Shown here: positions 51,123 to 60,498 of the stretch, piece after piece
Position numbering within the stretch: position 1 is the first letter of the stretch
Layout: every line of letters starts with the position of its first letter
From: Halobaculum roseum
GTDB lineage: Archaea > Halobacteriota > Halobacteria > Halobacteriales > Haloferacaceae
Assembly: GCF_019880245.1 (NCBI RefSeq)
Contig: NZ_CP082286.1
Location: 2,684,521 to 2,748,520, forward strand
Direction: 5' to 3'
DNA length: 64,000 nt
Position numbers and translations under genes: made by a program
The notes under the pieces: model-generated
Databases searched by the model: none
What the model was told of the DNA's origin: nothing
Seen by the model: the letters and a program-made list of their open reading frames with translations, nothing else

Positions 51123-52136
51123 TCAGTCGAACCGAAGCGTCTCGTCTGCGTGGTCGAGCGTCGCGGTCGCGCCGAGGGGGAGCGGAACCGTCGGCGACGT
51201 GTGACCGAAGTCGACGTCGAAGACGGCGGTCGTCTCCGGGGCGTAGCGGTCGAGTTCGCGGGTCGCCCCTTCGCGGATGGCCGCGCGGTAGTCGTCGAAC
51301 TCCGGATCGCGGTCGCTGGCGGGGTTGTAGGCCTGCGGTCGCCCGACGAGCAGGCCGTCGAAGCGGTCCAGCCACCCCCGCTCGCCGAGCGAGCGGAGCA
51401 CGTACCCCACCTCCTCGGGCCGCGGCAGCGTCTCCGACGTCTCCAGCGCGAGCACCGCCCCGTCGAGGTCGTCTGGGTCCGGGAGATACCGACCCGTCTG
51501 GAGGTGCCACGCGACGATCGCGAGGCTCCCGCCCCACACCGGCCCGGTCGCGCGACCGCGGTCGCGCCACGTCCACCCCGGCGCGTCGAACCACTCCCGC
51601 GGGCCGCCGGTCTCGAAGTCGTACCACCGGTCGGTCCACTCGCTCGCGGGGGCGACCTCGCCCAGCGTCTCCTCGAACAGCGCGCGTTCGAGGTAGCGGG
51701 CGGTGTACGGGTGCAGATCCGGGTCGACCGTCACGTCGGGGTGCGCCTGCACGCCGTAGCTCACGAGGCCCGCGTTCCACAGGAACAGGCGGAGATTGTC
51801 GTTGTCCGAGTAGCCGAAGAAGCGCGCGCGGTGTTCCCGGAGGTGATCGGCGTCGAGATGCCGCAGCACGCGCAGTTGATCGTCGCCGCCGGTGGCGGCC
51901 AGCACCGCCTCGCACTCCGCGAACGCGTCGTGGATGTCCCGGGCGCGTGCGGCCGGTGCGGCCGGCCCCCCCTCCGGGTCGCGCTCGGCGGTCGGATACC
52001 GGGTCACGGCCAGATCGAACGCCGACTCCAGTCGGTCCGCGGCGATATCGAGGCGTCCGTCGGCGACCGGCCGCGACGGGGCGACCAGGCCGACCCTGTC
52101 GCCGGCCGAGAGCGCCGGCGCACGGATGAACTGCAT
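51123..52136 (-). CDS. S66-family peptidase (LD-carboxypeptidase/MccF-like)
   Basis: A 337-aa serine peptidase. The nucleophile Ser is in GYSDNDNL, the Glu in VLALETSET and the His in DFGHTSP; together they give the S66 Ser-Glu-His triad. The N-terminal VGLVAPSRPV and GGSLAIVAWHLQTGRYLP fit the fold. Archaea lack murein, so a MccF-like amide-cleaving or self-protection role is more likely than peptidoglycan recycling (inference). A minus-strand GAGTTTAGG is at TATA distance. It is divergent from carB. Confidence 0.9.
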   Translation of the reverse strand: MQFIRAPALSAGDRVGLVAPSRPVADGRLDIAADRLESAFDLAVTRYPTAERDPEGGPAAPAARARDIHDAFAECEAVLAATGGDDQLRVLRHLDADHLREHRARFFGYSDNDNLRLFLWNAGLVSYGVQAHPDVTVDPDLHPYTARYLERALFEETLGEVAPASEWTDRWYDFETGGPREWFDAPGWTWRDRGRATGPVWGGSLAIVAWHLQTGRYLPDPDDLDGAVLALETSETLPRPEEVGYVLRSLGERGWLDRFDGLLVGRPQAYNPASDRDPEFDDYRAAIREGATRELDRYAPETTAVFDVDFGHTSPTVPLPLGATATLDHADETLRFD

Positions 52137-52194
52137 ACGTGCGACGTCCGCGGCGGCCGCCTAAACTCTCGGCCCGGTGTGTCACTCACCCGCA

Positions 52195-52209
52195 TTACGA
52201 ATTTCGTAA
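52195..52209. promoter_or_regulatory. perfect 15-bp palindrome between S66 peptidase and carB
   Basis: TTACGAA-T-TTCGTAA, a perfect odd palindrome, is located 33-47 nt upstream of the carB TATA box and 59-73 nt upstream of the divergent peptidase start. A related half-site, CTACGAAAATCGGTACGA, follows. It is a good candidate for a dimeric regulator site. Confidence 0.5.
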
Positions 52210-52241
52210 AGTCGCTACGAAAATCGGTACGAGTCGTCGGC

Positions 52242-52248
52242 CTTATTA
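52242..52248 (+). promoter_or_regulatory. TATA box of carB
   Basis: CTTATTA centred 28 nt before ATG 52273. It favours that ATG over the in-frame GTG 9 nt upstream. Confidence 0.6.
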
Positions 52249-52272
52249 CGATGAACGCACTCGGTGGCGGTA

Positions 52273-55200
52273 ATGAGTCAGGACACCGACGAGGAGACCC
52301 GGACCATTCTCCTCATCGGCAGCGGGCCCATCCAGATCGGACAGGCGGCAGAGTTCGACTACTCCGGCGCGCAGGCGTGTCGCGCGCTGCAGGAGGAGGG
52401 CGCGCGAGTCGTCCTCGTCAACTCCAACCCGGCGACGATCATGACGGACCCGGAGATGGCGGACAAGGTGTACATCGAGCCGATCACCACCGAGGCGATC
52501 TCGGAGGTCATCGCGAAAGAGCAGCCCGACGGCGTCATCGCCGGCCTGGGCGGCCAGACCGGCCTCAACGTCACCGCCGAGCTGGCCGAGGAGGGCGTGC
52601 TCGAGGAGCACGACGTGGAGATCATGGGGACTCCCCTCGACACCATCTACGCGACCGAGGATCGCGACCTGTTCCGCCAGCGCATGGAGGAACTGGGCCA
52701 GCCGGTCCCCGCCTCGACGACCATCTCGATGGACGAGGACGAGTCGGTCTCGCAGCTCACCGAGGACGACCTCCGCGAGCGCGTCGAGGACGCCGTCGAC
52801 GAGGTGGGCGGCCTCCCGGTCATCGCGCGCACGACCTACACGCTCGGCGGGAGCGGGTCGGGCGTCGTCGACGACATGGACGAGCTGATCGACCGCGTGC
52901 GCAAGGGCCTGCGCCTCTCGCGCAACTCGGAGGTGCTCATCACCGAGTCCATCTCCGGGTGGGTCGAGCTGGAGTACGAGGTGATGCGCGACGCCGACAA
53001 CTCCTGTGTCATCATCTGCAACATGGAGAACCTCGACCCGATGGGCATCCACACGGGCGAGTCCACCGTCGTCACGCCCTCGCAGGTCATCCCCGACGAC
53101 GGCCACCAGGAGATGCGCGACGCCGCGCTCGAAGTGATCCGCGACCTGGGCATCCAGGGCGGCTGTAACATCCAGTTCGCCTGGCGCGACGACGGCACCC
53201 CCGGCGGCGAGTACCGCGTCGTCGAGGTGAACCCGCGCGTCTCGCGCTCCTCGGCGCTGGCGTCGAAGGCGACCGGCTACCCCATCGCCCGCGTCACCGC
53301 GAAGGTCGCGCTCGGCAAGCGCCTGCACGAGATCACCAACGAGATCACCGGCGAGACGACCGCCGCCTTCGAGCCGGCCATCGACTACGTCGTCACGAAG
53401 GTGCCGCGCTGGCCCATCGACAAGTTCGAGGAGACCGACTTCACGCTCTCGACGGCGATGAAGTCGACCGGCGAGGCGATGGCCATCGGGCGCACCTTCG
53501 AGGAGAGCCTCCTGAAGGCGCTCCGGAGCTCCGAGTACGACCCCGCCGTCGACTTCGGCGACCTGGAGGACGACGAACTGACCGAGCAGTACCTCGAACG
53601 CCCGAGCCCCGACCGGCCGTACGCGATGTTCGAGGCGTTCGAGCGCGGGTTCTCGGTCGATGAGGTCGTCGAGGCGACCGGCATCTACGAGTGGTACGTC
53701 GAGCGCTTCCACCGCATCGTCGAGGCGAGCAAGGAGGTCGTCGACGGCGAGTTCACCGAGGCGGCGACCGCGGGCTTCACGAACGCGGAGATCAGCGCGC
53801 TCGCGGGCAACGTCTTCGAGGACTCCAGCCTCACGTGGCTCCCCGAGACGCGCGGCGCGTGGCGCGAGGCGAGCGACGCGACCGCGGCCGCCGCGACCGC
53901 CGGCGGCGACGCCGATGCCGACGCTGGCGGCGACCTCCCGGTGTCGGCGGCCCGCGCGGGCGTCGGCGAGGTCGAGGCGAACGTCCCCGGCCGGACGTAC
54001 AAGCAGGTCGACACCTGCGCGGGCGAGTTCCAGGCGTCGACGCCGTACTACTACTCCTCGCGCAAGCCCGAGTGGTTCTCCGGCCCGTTCGAGGGCGACG
54101 CCGCCGGCGGCGAGCTCCGCGTCGACCGCGACGCCGAGAGCGTCGTCGTCGTGGGCGGCGGCCCCATCCGCATCGGCCAGGGCGTCGAGTTCGACTACTG
54201 CTCGGTCCACGCGGTGCGCGCGCTGCGCGAGCAGGGCATCGACGCCCACGTCGTCAACAACAACCCCGAGACCGTCTCCACCGACTACGACACCTCCGAC
54301 GGGCTGTTCTTCGAGCCCATCACCGCCGAGGAGGTCGCCGACGTGATCGAGGCGACCGCCGCCGACGGCGTGATGATCCAGTTCGGCGGGCAGACCTCCG
54401 TCGACATCGGCGAGCCGCTGGCGGACGAACTCGACCGCCGCGGCGTCGAGTGCGACATCATGGGCACCTCCGTCGAGGCGATGGACCTGGCGGAGGACCG
54501 CGACCGCTTCAACCGCCTCATGGACGAGCGCGGCATCGCCCAGCCGGAGGGCGGCTCCGCCACCAGCGAGGAGGAGGCGCTGGAACTCGCGCGCGACATC
54601 GGCTACCCGGTCCTGGTCCGTCCGAGCTACGTGCTCGGCGGGCGCGCGATGCGCGTCGTCGACGACGACGACGAGCTGAGGGAGTACATCGAGGAGGCCG
54701 TGCGCGTCTCCCCGGACAAGCCGATCCTCGTCGACGAGTTCCTCGCGGACGCGGTCGAACTCGACGTGGACGCCGTCGCAGACGGCGAGGACGTGCTCAT
54801 CGGCGGCGTGATGGAGCACGTCGAGGCCGCGGGCGTCCACTCGGGCGACTCCGCCTGCGTCATCCCGCCGCGCTCGCTGGACGACGAGACGTTGGCCCGC
54901 GTGCGCGAGGTGACCGAGGAGATCGCCGACGCCCTCGACACGGTCGGCCTCATGAACGTCCAGCTCGCGGTTCGTGACGGCGAGGTGTACGTGCTGGAGG
55001 CGAACCCGCGCTCCTCGCGCACCGTCCCGTTCGTCTCGAAGGCGACGGGCGTCCCCATCGCGAAGCTCGCCGCGCGCGTGATGGCCGGCGAGTCGCTCGC
55101 GGACATCGGCGCCGAGGAGTCGGTGCCCGAGCACTTCTCGGTGAAGGAGGTCGTCCTCCCGTTCGACCGCCTGCCGAACTCGGACCCGCGGCTCGGCCCC

Positions 55201-55632
55201 GAGATGAAGTCGACGGGCGAGGTGATGGGCACCGCGAGCGACTTCGGCGTCGCCTACGGCAAGGCGCTCGACGCCGCCGGCCAGCGGCTCCCCGACGGCG
55301 GCACGGTCGCCTTCGAGACCGTCGGCGACAGCCTCCCGCTGAAGGGCACCGAGGGGTACGAGCACCTCCGCGCGGGCTTAGAGGAGTACTACGAGATCGA
55401 GCCGGTCGGCGACGTGGAGGAGGCCCTGCGCCGCGGCGACATCGACCTCCTGATCTCCGACGAGGTCGACGCGCTGCGGGCGGCCGTCACCGAGGAGGTC
55501 GCGTACCTCTCGACGACCGAGTCCGTCGAGGCGTCGCTTTCGGCGCTCGCCTCCCGCGGGAAGGACCTGGACGTGCTCGCGGTCTCCGAGCGCCCGCGCC
55601 ACAACGAGGCGTGGGGGCGCGCCGACGACTGA
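52273..55632 (+). CDS. carB: carbamoyl-phosphate synthase large subunit
   Basis: A 1119-aa protein that makes carbamoyl phosphate for arginine and pyrimidines. Two homologous synthase halves are visible: LLIGSGPIQIGQAAEFDYSG opens the first and GGGPIRIGQGVEFDYC the second (about residue 630). Each is followed by an ATP-grasp (TYTLGGSGSG; SYVLGGRAMRV) and a VNPR/ANPRSSR metal site. A low-complexity Ala/Asp/Gly stretch (about 535-560) joins the halves. The C-terminal MGS-like allosteric domain (about 985-1119) is divergent. carA is not in the window. Confidence 0.97.
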   Translation: MSQDTDEETRTILLIGSGPIQIGQAAEFDYSGAQACRALQEEGARVVLVNSNPATIMTDPEMADKVYIEPITTEAISEVIAKEQPDGVIAGLGGQTGLNVTAELAEEGVLEEHDVEIMGTPLDTIYATEDRDLFRQRMEELGQPVPASTTISMDEDESVSQLTEDDLRERVEDAVDEVGGLPVIARTTYTLGGSGSGVVDDMDELIDRVRKGLRLSRNSEVLITESISGWVELEYEVMRDADNSCVIICNMENLDPMGIHTGESTVVTPSQVIPDDGHQEMRDAALEVIRDLGIQGGCNIQFAWRDDGTPGGEYRVVEVNPRVSRSSALASKATGYPIARVTAKVALGKRLHEITNEITGETTAAFEPAIDYVVTKVPRWPIDKFEETDFTLSTAMKSTGEAMAIGRTFEESLLKALRSSEYDPAVDFGDLEDDELTEQYLERPSPDRPYAMFEAFERGFSVDEVVEATGIYEWYVERFHRIVEASKEVVDGEFTEAATAGFTNAEISALAGNVFEDSSLTWLPETRGAWREASDATAAAATAGGDADADAGGDLPVSAARAGVGEVEANVPGRTYKQVDTCAGEFQASTPYYYSSRKPEWFSGPFEGDAAGGELRVDRDAESVVVVGGGPIRIGQGVEFDYCSVHAVRALREQGIDAHVVNNNPETVSTDYDTSDGLFFEPITAEEVADVIEATAADGVMIQFGGQTSVDIGEPLADELDRRGVECDIMGTSVEAMDLAEDRDRFNRLMDERGIAQPEGGSATSEEEALELARDIGYPVLVRPSYVLGGRAMRVVDDDDELREYIEEAVRVSPDKPILVDEFLADAVELDVDAVADGEDVLIGGVMEHVEAAGVHSGDSACVIPPRSLDDETLARVREVTEEIADALDTVGLMNVQLAVRDGEVYVLEANPRSSRTVPFVSKATGVPIAKLAARVMAGESLADIGAEESVPEHFSVKEVVLPFDRLPNSDPRLGPEMKSTGEVMGTASDFGVAYGKALDAAGQRLPDGGTVAFETVGDSLPLKGTEGYEHLRAGLEEYYEIEPVGDVEEALRRGDIDLLISDEVDALRAAVTEEVAYLSTTESVEASLSALASRGKDLDVLAVSERPRHNEAWGRADD

Positions 55633-55735
55633 AACGACGCTGACGGCCGAAGCGGCGCCGACCCCCGATTCCGACTCCCGATCCTCGGCTTCGACCCCCG
55701 ACCCGCTTTTCACGCCGCTCCGCGAACGACGGCCC

Positions 55736-56407
55736 ATGACCGACGACGCTCCGTCCTCGACCGACGACGCACCCGAGCCGGTAGCCGACTCGCTTCCGGA
55801 CGACCTCGCGGAGGTGTTCCCCGCGTACGCCGAGATCGCCGACCCCGACCTCCGCGTCGGCGTCCGCGACGCGTACGCGGTCGCGCTCGCGGAGACCGAC
55901 TGGGCCGACCTCGACGCGGTGCCGTGGCTCCCGGACGAGCAGGCCCGGCTGGGCCTCCCCGACGAGACGAACGTCAGGCACGTCAACGACGTGGCGGCGC
56001 TGGCGACGGCGCTCGCGGACGCGTTGCTCGCGCGTCGCCCCGAGTCGGGGCTCGACCGCGACCTCGTCGTCGCGGGCGCGCTCCTCCACGACATCAGCAA
56101 ACTGTACGAGTTCGGTCCCGGGGACGCCGACGCGTTCGACGGGGACGAGGGTCCCGAGGGCGACGAGGGGACCGCGGACGGCCGGTCCGGCACCGAGTAC
56201 TACGACCTCCTCGGCCACCCGTACGTCGGCGTCCACGTCTGTGAGGCCGCGGGGCTGTCGGTCGAACTCTCACACGTCGTGCTCTCACACACCGGCCGCA
56301 CCGCCGTCGAACCGGCGACGCTGGAGGCCGAGATCGTGAAGCGGGCCGACGAGGTCGCCGCCGCGGCGATCCGAGCGCGGGCGCTGGAGGACCTGCGCGA
56401 CGCCTGA
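55736..56407 (+). CDS. HD-domain phosphohydrolase-like protein
   Basis: A 223-aa protein. HD motif residues are His in NVRHVNDVAALATALAD, the His-Asp pair in GALLHDISKLYEF (about 120) and a final Asp in IVKRADEVAAAA (about 205), so the metal site is complete. An acidic insertion lies at about 128-150. HD proteins hydrolyse nucleotides or cyclic nucleotides; the substrate here is unknown. A TATA-like GCTTTTCA is 27 nt upstream. Confidence 0.85.
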   Translation: MTDDAPSSTDDAPEPVADSLPDDLAEVFPAYAEIADPDLRVGVRDAYAVALAETDWADLDAVPWLPDEQARLGLPDETNVRHVNDVAALATALADALLARRPESGLDRDLVVAGALLHDISKLYEFGPGDADAFDGDEGPEGDEGTADGRSGTEYYDLLGHPYVGVHVCEAAGLSVELSHVVLSHTGRTAVEPATLEAEIVKRADEVAAAAIRARALEDLRDA

Positions 56408-56435
56408 GGCGGGGCGGGAACCGTCCCCGCGGCGG

Positions 56436-57257
56436 CTACTCCAGCTTCCCGAGCGCCTCGAAGAAGTCCGCGGAGGGCCCGGCGATCCGGACGGGCGGCC
56501 CCGTCGTCGCGACGGTCACCTCCGTCGGCACGTCGAACGAGCGCCCGCCGCGCCCGTCGGTGATAACGATCGCCTCATCGGCGTCGGTGAGGGTGAGGCT
56601 CACCGACGTGTCCGGTCCCGTCACCAGCGGGGGCATTCCGTCCTCGGCGCACATCTCGGTGACGACGAGACCGTCGACCGACGGGTGGACGAGCGGGCCG
56701 CCCTCCGAGAGGTTGTACGCGGTCGACCCGGTCGGGGTCGACACGAGGACGCCGTCCGCGTGGCCGCTGGAGTACAGCGAGCCGTCGACGCGGACCTCGT
56801 AGCCGACCCCGCCGCCGCGCCCGCGGCGCCCGCCCTGGACGACGATCTCGTTGGCCGCCGGCTCCGAGCGCCACCCGTCGCAGGCGGCCGCGAGCCGGGG
56901 TGCCTCACGGACGCGCATCCCCTCCCCGCGAAACGCCTCCACCTCGTCGAGGACGGCGTCGACGGCCTCGCCCGGGGAGACGGCGTTGAGGAACCCGACC
57001 TCGCCGAGGTTGACGCCGAGGATCGGCACGCCGCCGGCGCCGCGGGCGGCGAAGAGGAAGGTGCCGTCGCCGCCGATCGAGACGACGAGATCGACGCCGT
57101 CCATCGCGGAGACGGGGACGCCGTCGAGGTCGAGCGCGTCGGCGGTCGCCTCGTCGACGGCGACGCGCACGTCGGCCGCACGGAGCCTGTCGCGCAGGTC
57201 CTCCGCGAGGTACGCCGCGCGGTTGTTCCCCCGCTGAGCGACGATGCCGACTTCCAT
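56436..57257 (-). CDS. nadK: NAD kinase
   Basis: A 273-aa protein that phosphorylates NAD to NADP. It has the GGDGTFL motif (about 65-71), NEIVVQ (nucleotide-binding NE pair) and the conserved [21 protein letters not shown]-type loop. The start at ATG 57257 gives a standard N-terminus ([11 protein letters not shown]); a longer frame upstream is discounted. It is convergent with the HD gene. Confidence 0.94.
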   Translation of the reverse strand: MEVGIVAQRGNNRAAYLAEDLRDRLRAADVRVAVDEATADALDLDGVPVSAMDGVDLVVSIGGDGTFLFAARGAGGVPILGVNLGEVGFLNAVSPGEAVDAVLDEVEAFRGEGMRVREAPRLAAACDGWRSEPAANEIVVQGGRRGRGGGVGYEVRVDGSLYSSGHADGVLVSTPTGSTAYNLSEGGPLVHPSVDGLVVTEMCAEDGMPPLVTGPDTSVSLTLTDADEAIVITDGRGGRSFDVPTEVTVATTGPPVRIAGPSADFFEALGKLE

Positions 57258-57508
57258 ACGCGGACCTCGCCGTCCCCGGGCAAAAAGCCACCCGACAGCG
57301 ATCGCTCCCCGCGACGACGGCCCCCGGACAACGGGCTCCCGACACGGCAGCCGCACGGCGTGGGTCGGCGCCGGCGACGCGCTGGGGAACATTCATGCCG
57401 GCGGCCCGTCTCCGGGGTGACGATGAGCGAACGGCCGACGCCGGCGCGCGCCGCCCGCGACCCGCCACGGCAGGCGCCGGTCGGTCGAGCTCACGGGAGG
57501 GGTCGACC

Positions 57509-58909
57509 GTGAGCGACGACGACGATTGGTTCGAGCGCGCCCTCCGCGAGGACGACCGGGACGACGACGGAGACAGGTCCGACGACGAGCGGGCGGACGA
57601 CGCGGACAGTGCGGACAACGCAGACGGCGGGAACGGGGCAGACGACGCGAACCCCGCAGACGGCGTGGACGATGAGGAGGCGAGCGTCGACGGCGACGGC
57701 GACGGCGACCGCGACGCGGCGTCGCCGGACGACTCGCCGTTCGACGCCGACGTCGAGGGGGTCGACGAGGGGTTCGACGACATCGCCGACGACTCGTTCG
57801 GGGCCGCGGTCGAGGGCGACTTCGAGGGCGACGCCCCTGACGGCGCCGAGCCGGAGTCCGTCGACGGCGACGGGTTCGACGGCGGCGGGTTCGGCGGTCT
57901 CGACGGGAGCGGCGGCGTCGACGACGGTCCGGCGGCGGACCCGTTCGGCGGCCCGCGAGAGGGGTCGGAGGACGACGGGGCCGAGGACTCGGAGCCCGCC
58001 GATCGCGACGACAGCCCCGGCGAGGACCCGTTCGGCGAGGGCTTCGGCGCGGCGATGCGGAACACACCCGGGGCTGGCGGTCCGGACGGCGGTGCTGGCG
58101 GCGGGGGACCGGCGGAGCCGGGGAGCGACGACTTCGGCGGCGGGTTCGGCGACTTCGGGGGTGACTTCGGGGGCGGCGGCCCCGAGTTCGACGAGGAGGA
58201 GTTCGACTCCGACATCGCCCGTATCGACATCGGCATCGAGGGGCTCGACGAGATGATCCTCGGCGGCGTCCCCGAGCGGTCGCTGATGGCCGTCATCGGG
58301 AGCGCGGGGACGGGGAAGACGACGTTCGGGCTCCAGTTCCTCAACGAGGCGCTGGAGAACGACGGCGACGCGGTGTACATCACCCTCGAGGAATCGAGGG
58401 AGGCGATCCTCTCGACGGCCGAGGAGAAGGGGTGGGAGTACCGACGCTTCGCCGAGGAGGACCGTCTCGCGGTCGTCGCGATGGACCCCATCGAGATGGC
58501 GAACTCGCTGGACTCCCTCCGCGACGACATCTCCCGGCTCGTCACCGAGTTCGACGCCGATAGGCTCGTGCTCGACTCCGTCTCGCTGCTGGAGATGATG
58601 TACGACCACCCGAGCAAGCGCCGCTCGGAGGTGTTCGACTTCGCCCGCTCGCTGAAACGGGCCGGCGTGACGACGATGCTGACCAGCGAGGCGAGCGAGG
58701 ACAACCCCTACGCGTCGCGCCACGGCATCGTCGAGTACCTCACCGACGCCGTGTTCGTCCTCCAGTACGTCCGGCCGTCGGACTTCCGGGAGACCCGCCT
58801 CGCCGTCGAGATCCAGAAGATCCGCGACGCGAACCACTCCCGGGAGACGAAACCCTACGAGATCATGAGCGACGGGATCTCCGTGTACCGGCAGGCGAAC
58901 ATCTTCTGA
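57509..58909 (+). CDS. KaiC-like RecA-fold ATPase with long acidic Gly-rich N-terminal region
   Basis: A 466-aa protein from GTG 57509. The first about 235 residues are Asp/Gly/Ala low complexity (many D-G-D-F/G units, GGGFGGLDG, GGGFGDFGGDFGGGGPE), probably disordered. A single KaiC domain follows (about 240-466): Walker A GSAGTGKTT (about 263-271), the catalytic Glu pair in TLEES, and Walker B RLVLDSVSLL (about 352). One-domain KaiC proteins in archaea act in signalling or motility rather than clocks. A 29-codon frame overlaps the GTG by 4 nt. Confidence 0.88.
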   Translation: MSDDDDWFERALREDDRDDDGDRSDDERADDADSADNADGGNGADDANPADGVDDEEASVDGDGDGDRDAASPDDSPFDADVEGVDEGFDDIADDSFGAAVEGDFEGDAPDGAEPESVDGDGFDGGGFGGLDGSGGVDDGPAADPFGGPREGSEDDGAEDSEPADRDDSPGEDPFGEGFGAAMRNTPGAGGPDGGAGGGGPAEPGSDDFGGGFGDFGGDFGGGGPEFDEEEFDSDIARIDIGIEGLDEMILGGVPERSLMAVIGSAGTGKTTFGLQFLNEALENDGDAVYITLEESREAILSTAEEKGWEYRRFAEEDRLAVVAMDPIEMANSLDSLRDDISRLVTEFDADRLVLDSVSLLEMMYDHPSKRRSEVFDFARSLKRAGVTTMLTSEASEDNPYASRHGIVEYLTDAVFVLQYVRPSDFRETRLAVEIQKIRDANHSRETKPYEIMSDGISVYRQANIF

Positions 58910-59113
58910 ACAGGCCGGGGGCACCGACCGGAGGTCACCGACCCTCCACCGTATCCGAGCGCACGCCGCCACATCGCCGAGCGCCGACAACGACCTGTCG
59001 GTCAGCCGATCGGAGATCCCGATCCATCACGAAAGTCGCCAATGTAATGGACGTTCATACTCTATCGGTCTGTAATGGTCGATAACTTGTCTTTATTCTC
59101 CGAACACATGGAC

Positions 59114-59120
59114 AAATATT
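59114..59120 (+). promoter_or_regulatory. TATA box of the universal stress protein gene
   Basis: AAATATT centred about 31 nt before ATG 59148, in an unusually A/T-rich 100-nt stretch (59040-59147) that may hold further control elements. Confidence 0.55.
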
Positions 59121-59147
59121 TGGTACTGGGGCCATATCGGTGTAGTA

Positions 59148-59639
59148 ATGGCAACTACGAGTTCGAGCATCGACGCGGTGGACGAGGGGGCGATCGGTTC
59201 GGGCGCGACGGCGGTCGGCGCGTTCGACCGCGTGCTCCTCGCGGTCGACGGCGACACGGACGAGCGGGTACGGGAGGTGGCGGTCTCGCTAGCGGCGGCA
59301 CACGGCGCCGAGTTGGACGTGCTGTCGGTGGTACCGCTGGATTCGTCCGTCGACCACTGGGACATGGTCGTCGAGCGTCGCGAGGACGAGGCGGAGGCGG
59401 CGCTCGACGGCGCCGGCGAGGTAGCCGACGCCGCGGGCGTTCCGGTCTCGAAGTGGCTCCGCTACGGCACGCCGGCCGAGGAGATCGGCCTGTACGCCGA
59501 CGGCAACGACGTCGACCTCGTCGTCGTCGCCGAACCGGATCGGAGCGGGTTCAAGCGGCTGTTCTCCCCCTCCAACCTCGCCAGCGACGTTCGGGACGCG
59601 ACCGCCGTGCCGGTGGTCTCGGTTCCGACGAACGAGTAG
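59148..59639 (+). CDS. universal stress protein (UspA family)
   Basis: A 163-aa protein. The fold opens with FDRVLLAVDGDTDERVREVAV (Asp of the ATP-site variant) and SLAAAHGAELDVLSVV, and ends with VDLVVVAEPDRSGFKRLF and VPVVSVP. The G-x2-G-x9-G-S/T ATP-binding motif is not obvious, so this may be a non-ATP-binding Usp. An Asp/Glu-rich helix precedes the KWLRYGTPAEEI segment. It is monocistronic. Confidence 0.88.
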   Translation: MATTSSSIDAVDEGAIGSGATAVGAFDRVLLAVDGDTDERVREVAVSLAAAHGAELDVLSVVPLDSSVDHWDMVVERREDEAEAALDGAGEVADAAGVPVSKWLRYGTPAEEIGLYADGNDVDLVVVAEPDRSGFKRLFSPSNLASDVRDATAVPVVSVPTNE

Positions 59640-59693
59640 CGTGTCGCCACGGGCGGATCGCCGCGGTCGGTCCGCGGTCGCGGGTCGGGCGGG

Positions 59694-60398
59694 TCAGACC
59701 TCGGCCGTCCAGTAGGACACCGACGAGAGCTTCTCCCCGATCGCGTTGCCGCCGACCGTCCGGTCGACCGACCAGAACGGATCGGCGACGGCGTTGGGAA
59801 CCTCGCGGTAGAAGCCGTACGGGAACACGAAGTCGTGATCGGCGCGACGGAGCCGCAGGCCGGCGCCGTCGATGAGCCGTTCGACCTCCTCGCGCCCGTA
59901 CAGCCGCGACCCCATCGGAAGTGCCCAGTTGTACAGCACGCGGAACGAGGAGCCGCGGAACGTGTCGAAGAAGACGACGTCCTTCGAGACGCGGGCCATC
60001 TCCGCGAGGAACTTCGCGGGGGTGTCCGCGAGGTGGAAGAAGCGCATCGCGAACACGGCGTCGAAGTGGTCGTCGGGGAACGGGAGCCGGGCGGCGTCGC
60101 CGCGCATGAACTCGACGGTCGACTCCAGCCCCGCCCGACGCGCCTTCTCGCGCCCCTGCGCGAGCATCGCGTCGGAGATGTCGAGGCCGACGATGTCGGC
60201 GCCGCGCTCGGCGAGCATCACGGTGAACCGTCCGGTGCCGCAGGCGATCTCCAGCACCCGCTCGTCCTCGACCGGCGCGAGCGCCTCGAGCACGGCGCGC
60301 TTCTCGCGGCGGTCGATGAGCCGTCCGCCCTTCGAGAACCGCTTGTCGTCGTACTCCTCGGCGACCGAGTCGGCCTGGTACCACTCCTGGCCCTTCAC
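59694..60398 (-). CDS. class I SAM-dependent methyltransferase
   Basis: A 234-aa protein with a GTG start. Motif I is VLEIACGTGRFTVMLAERGADI (about 49-70), then VGLDISDAMLAQGREKA, FMRGDAARLPFPDDHFDAVFAMRFFHL and the post-II strand VVFFDTF. The family resembles UbiE/Methyltransf_11. The N-terminus EWYQADSVAEEYDDKRF is characteristic of a haloarchaeal subgroup. The substrate is unknown. Confidence 0.9.
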   Translation of the reverse strand: MKGQEWYQADSVAEEYDDKRFSKGGRLIDRREKRAVLEALAPVEDERVLEIACGTGRFTVMLAERGADIVGLDISDAMLAQGREKARRAGLESTVEFMRGDAARLPFPDDHFDAVFAMRFFHLADTPAKFLAEMARVSKDVVFFDTFRGSSFRVLYNWALPMGSRLYGREEVERLIDGAGLRLRRADHDFVFPYGFYREVPNAVADPFWSVDRTVGGNAIGEKLSSVSYWTAEV

Positions 60399-60498
60399 AC
60401 TACCTCGGGGTCCTCGGGCGAACGGTAAAACGATACTGATAGCCCCTCGGCCGCCCCGCGATCCGCGACCACCCGTCGGTCGGTCGCGGACCCCTCGT

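Noticed and set aside
52246-55365. A 1039-codon open frame on the strand opposite carB
   Set aside because: It is a codon-bias shadow: in GC-rich haloarchaeal DNA the antisense frame seldom meets a stop. Its product is repetitive Asp/Val/Arg/Leu with no motifs, while carB on the plus strand is complete.
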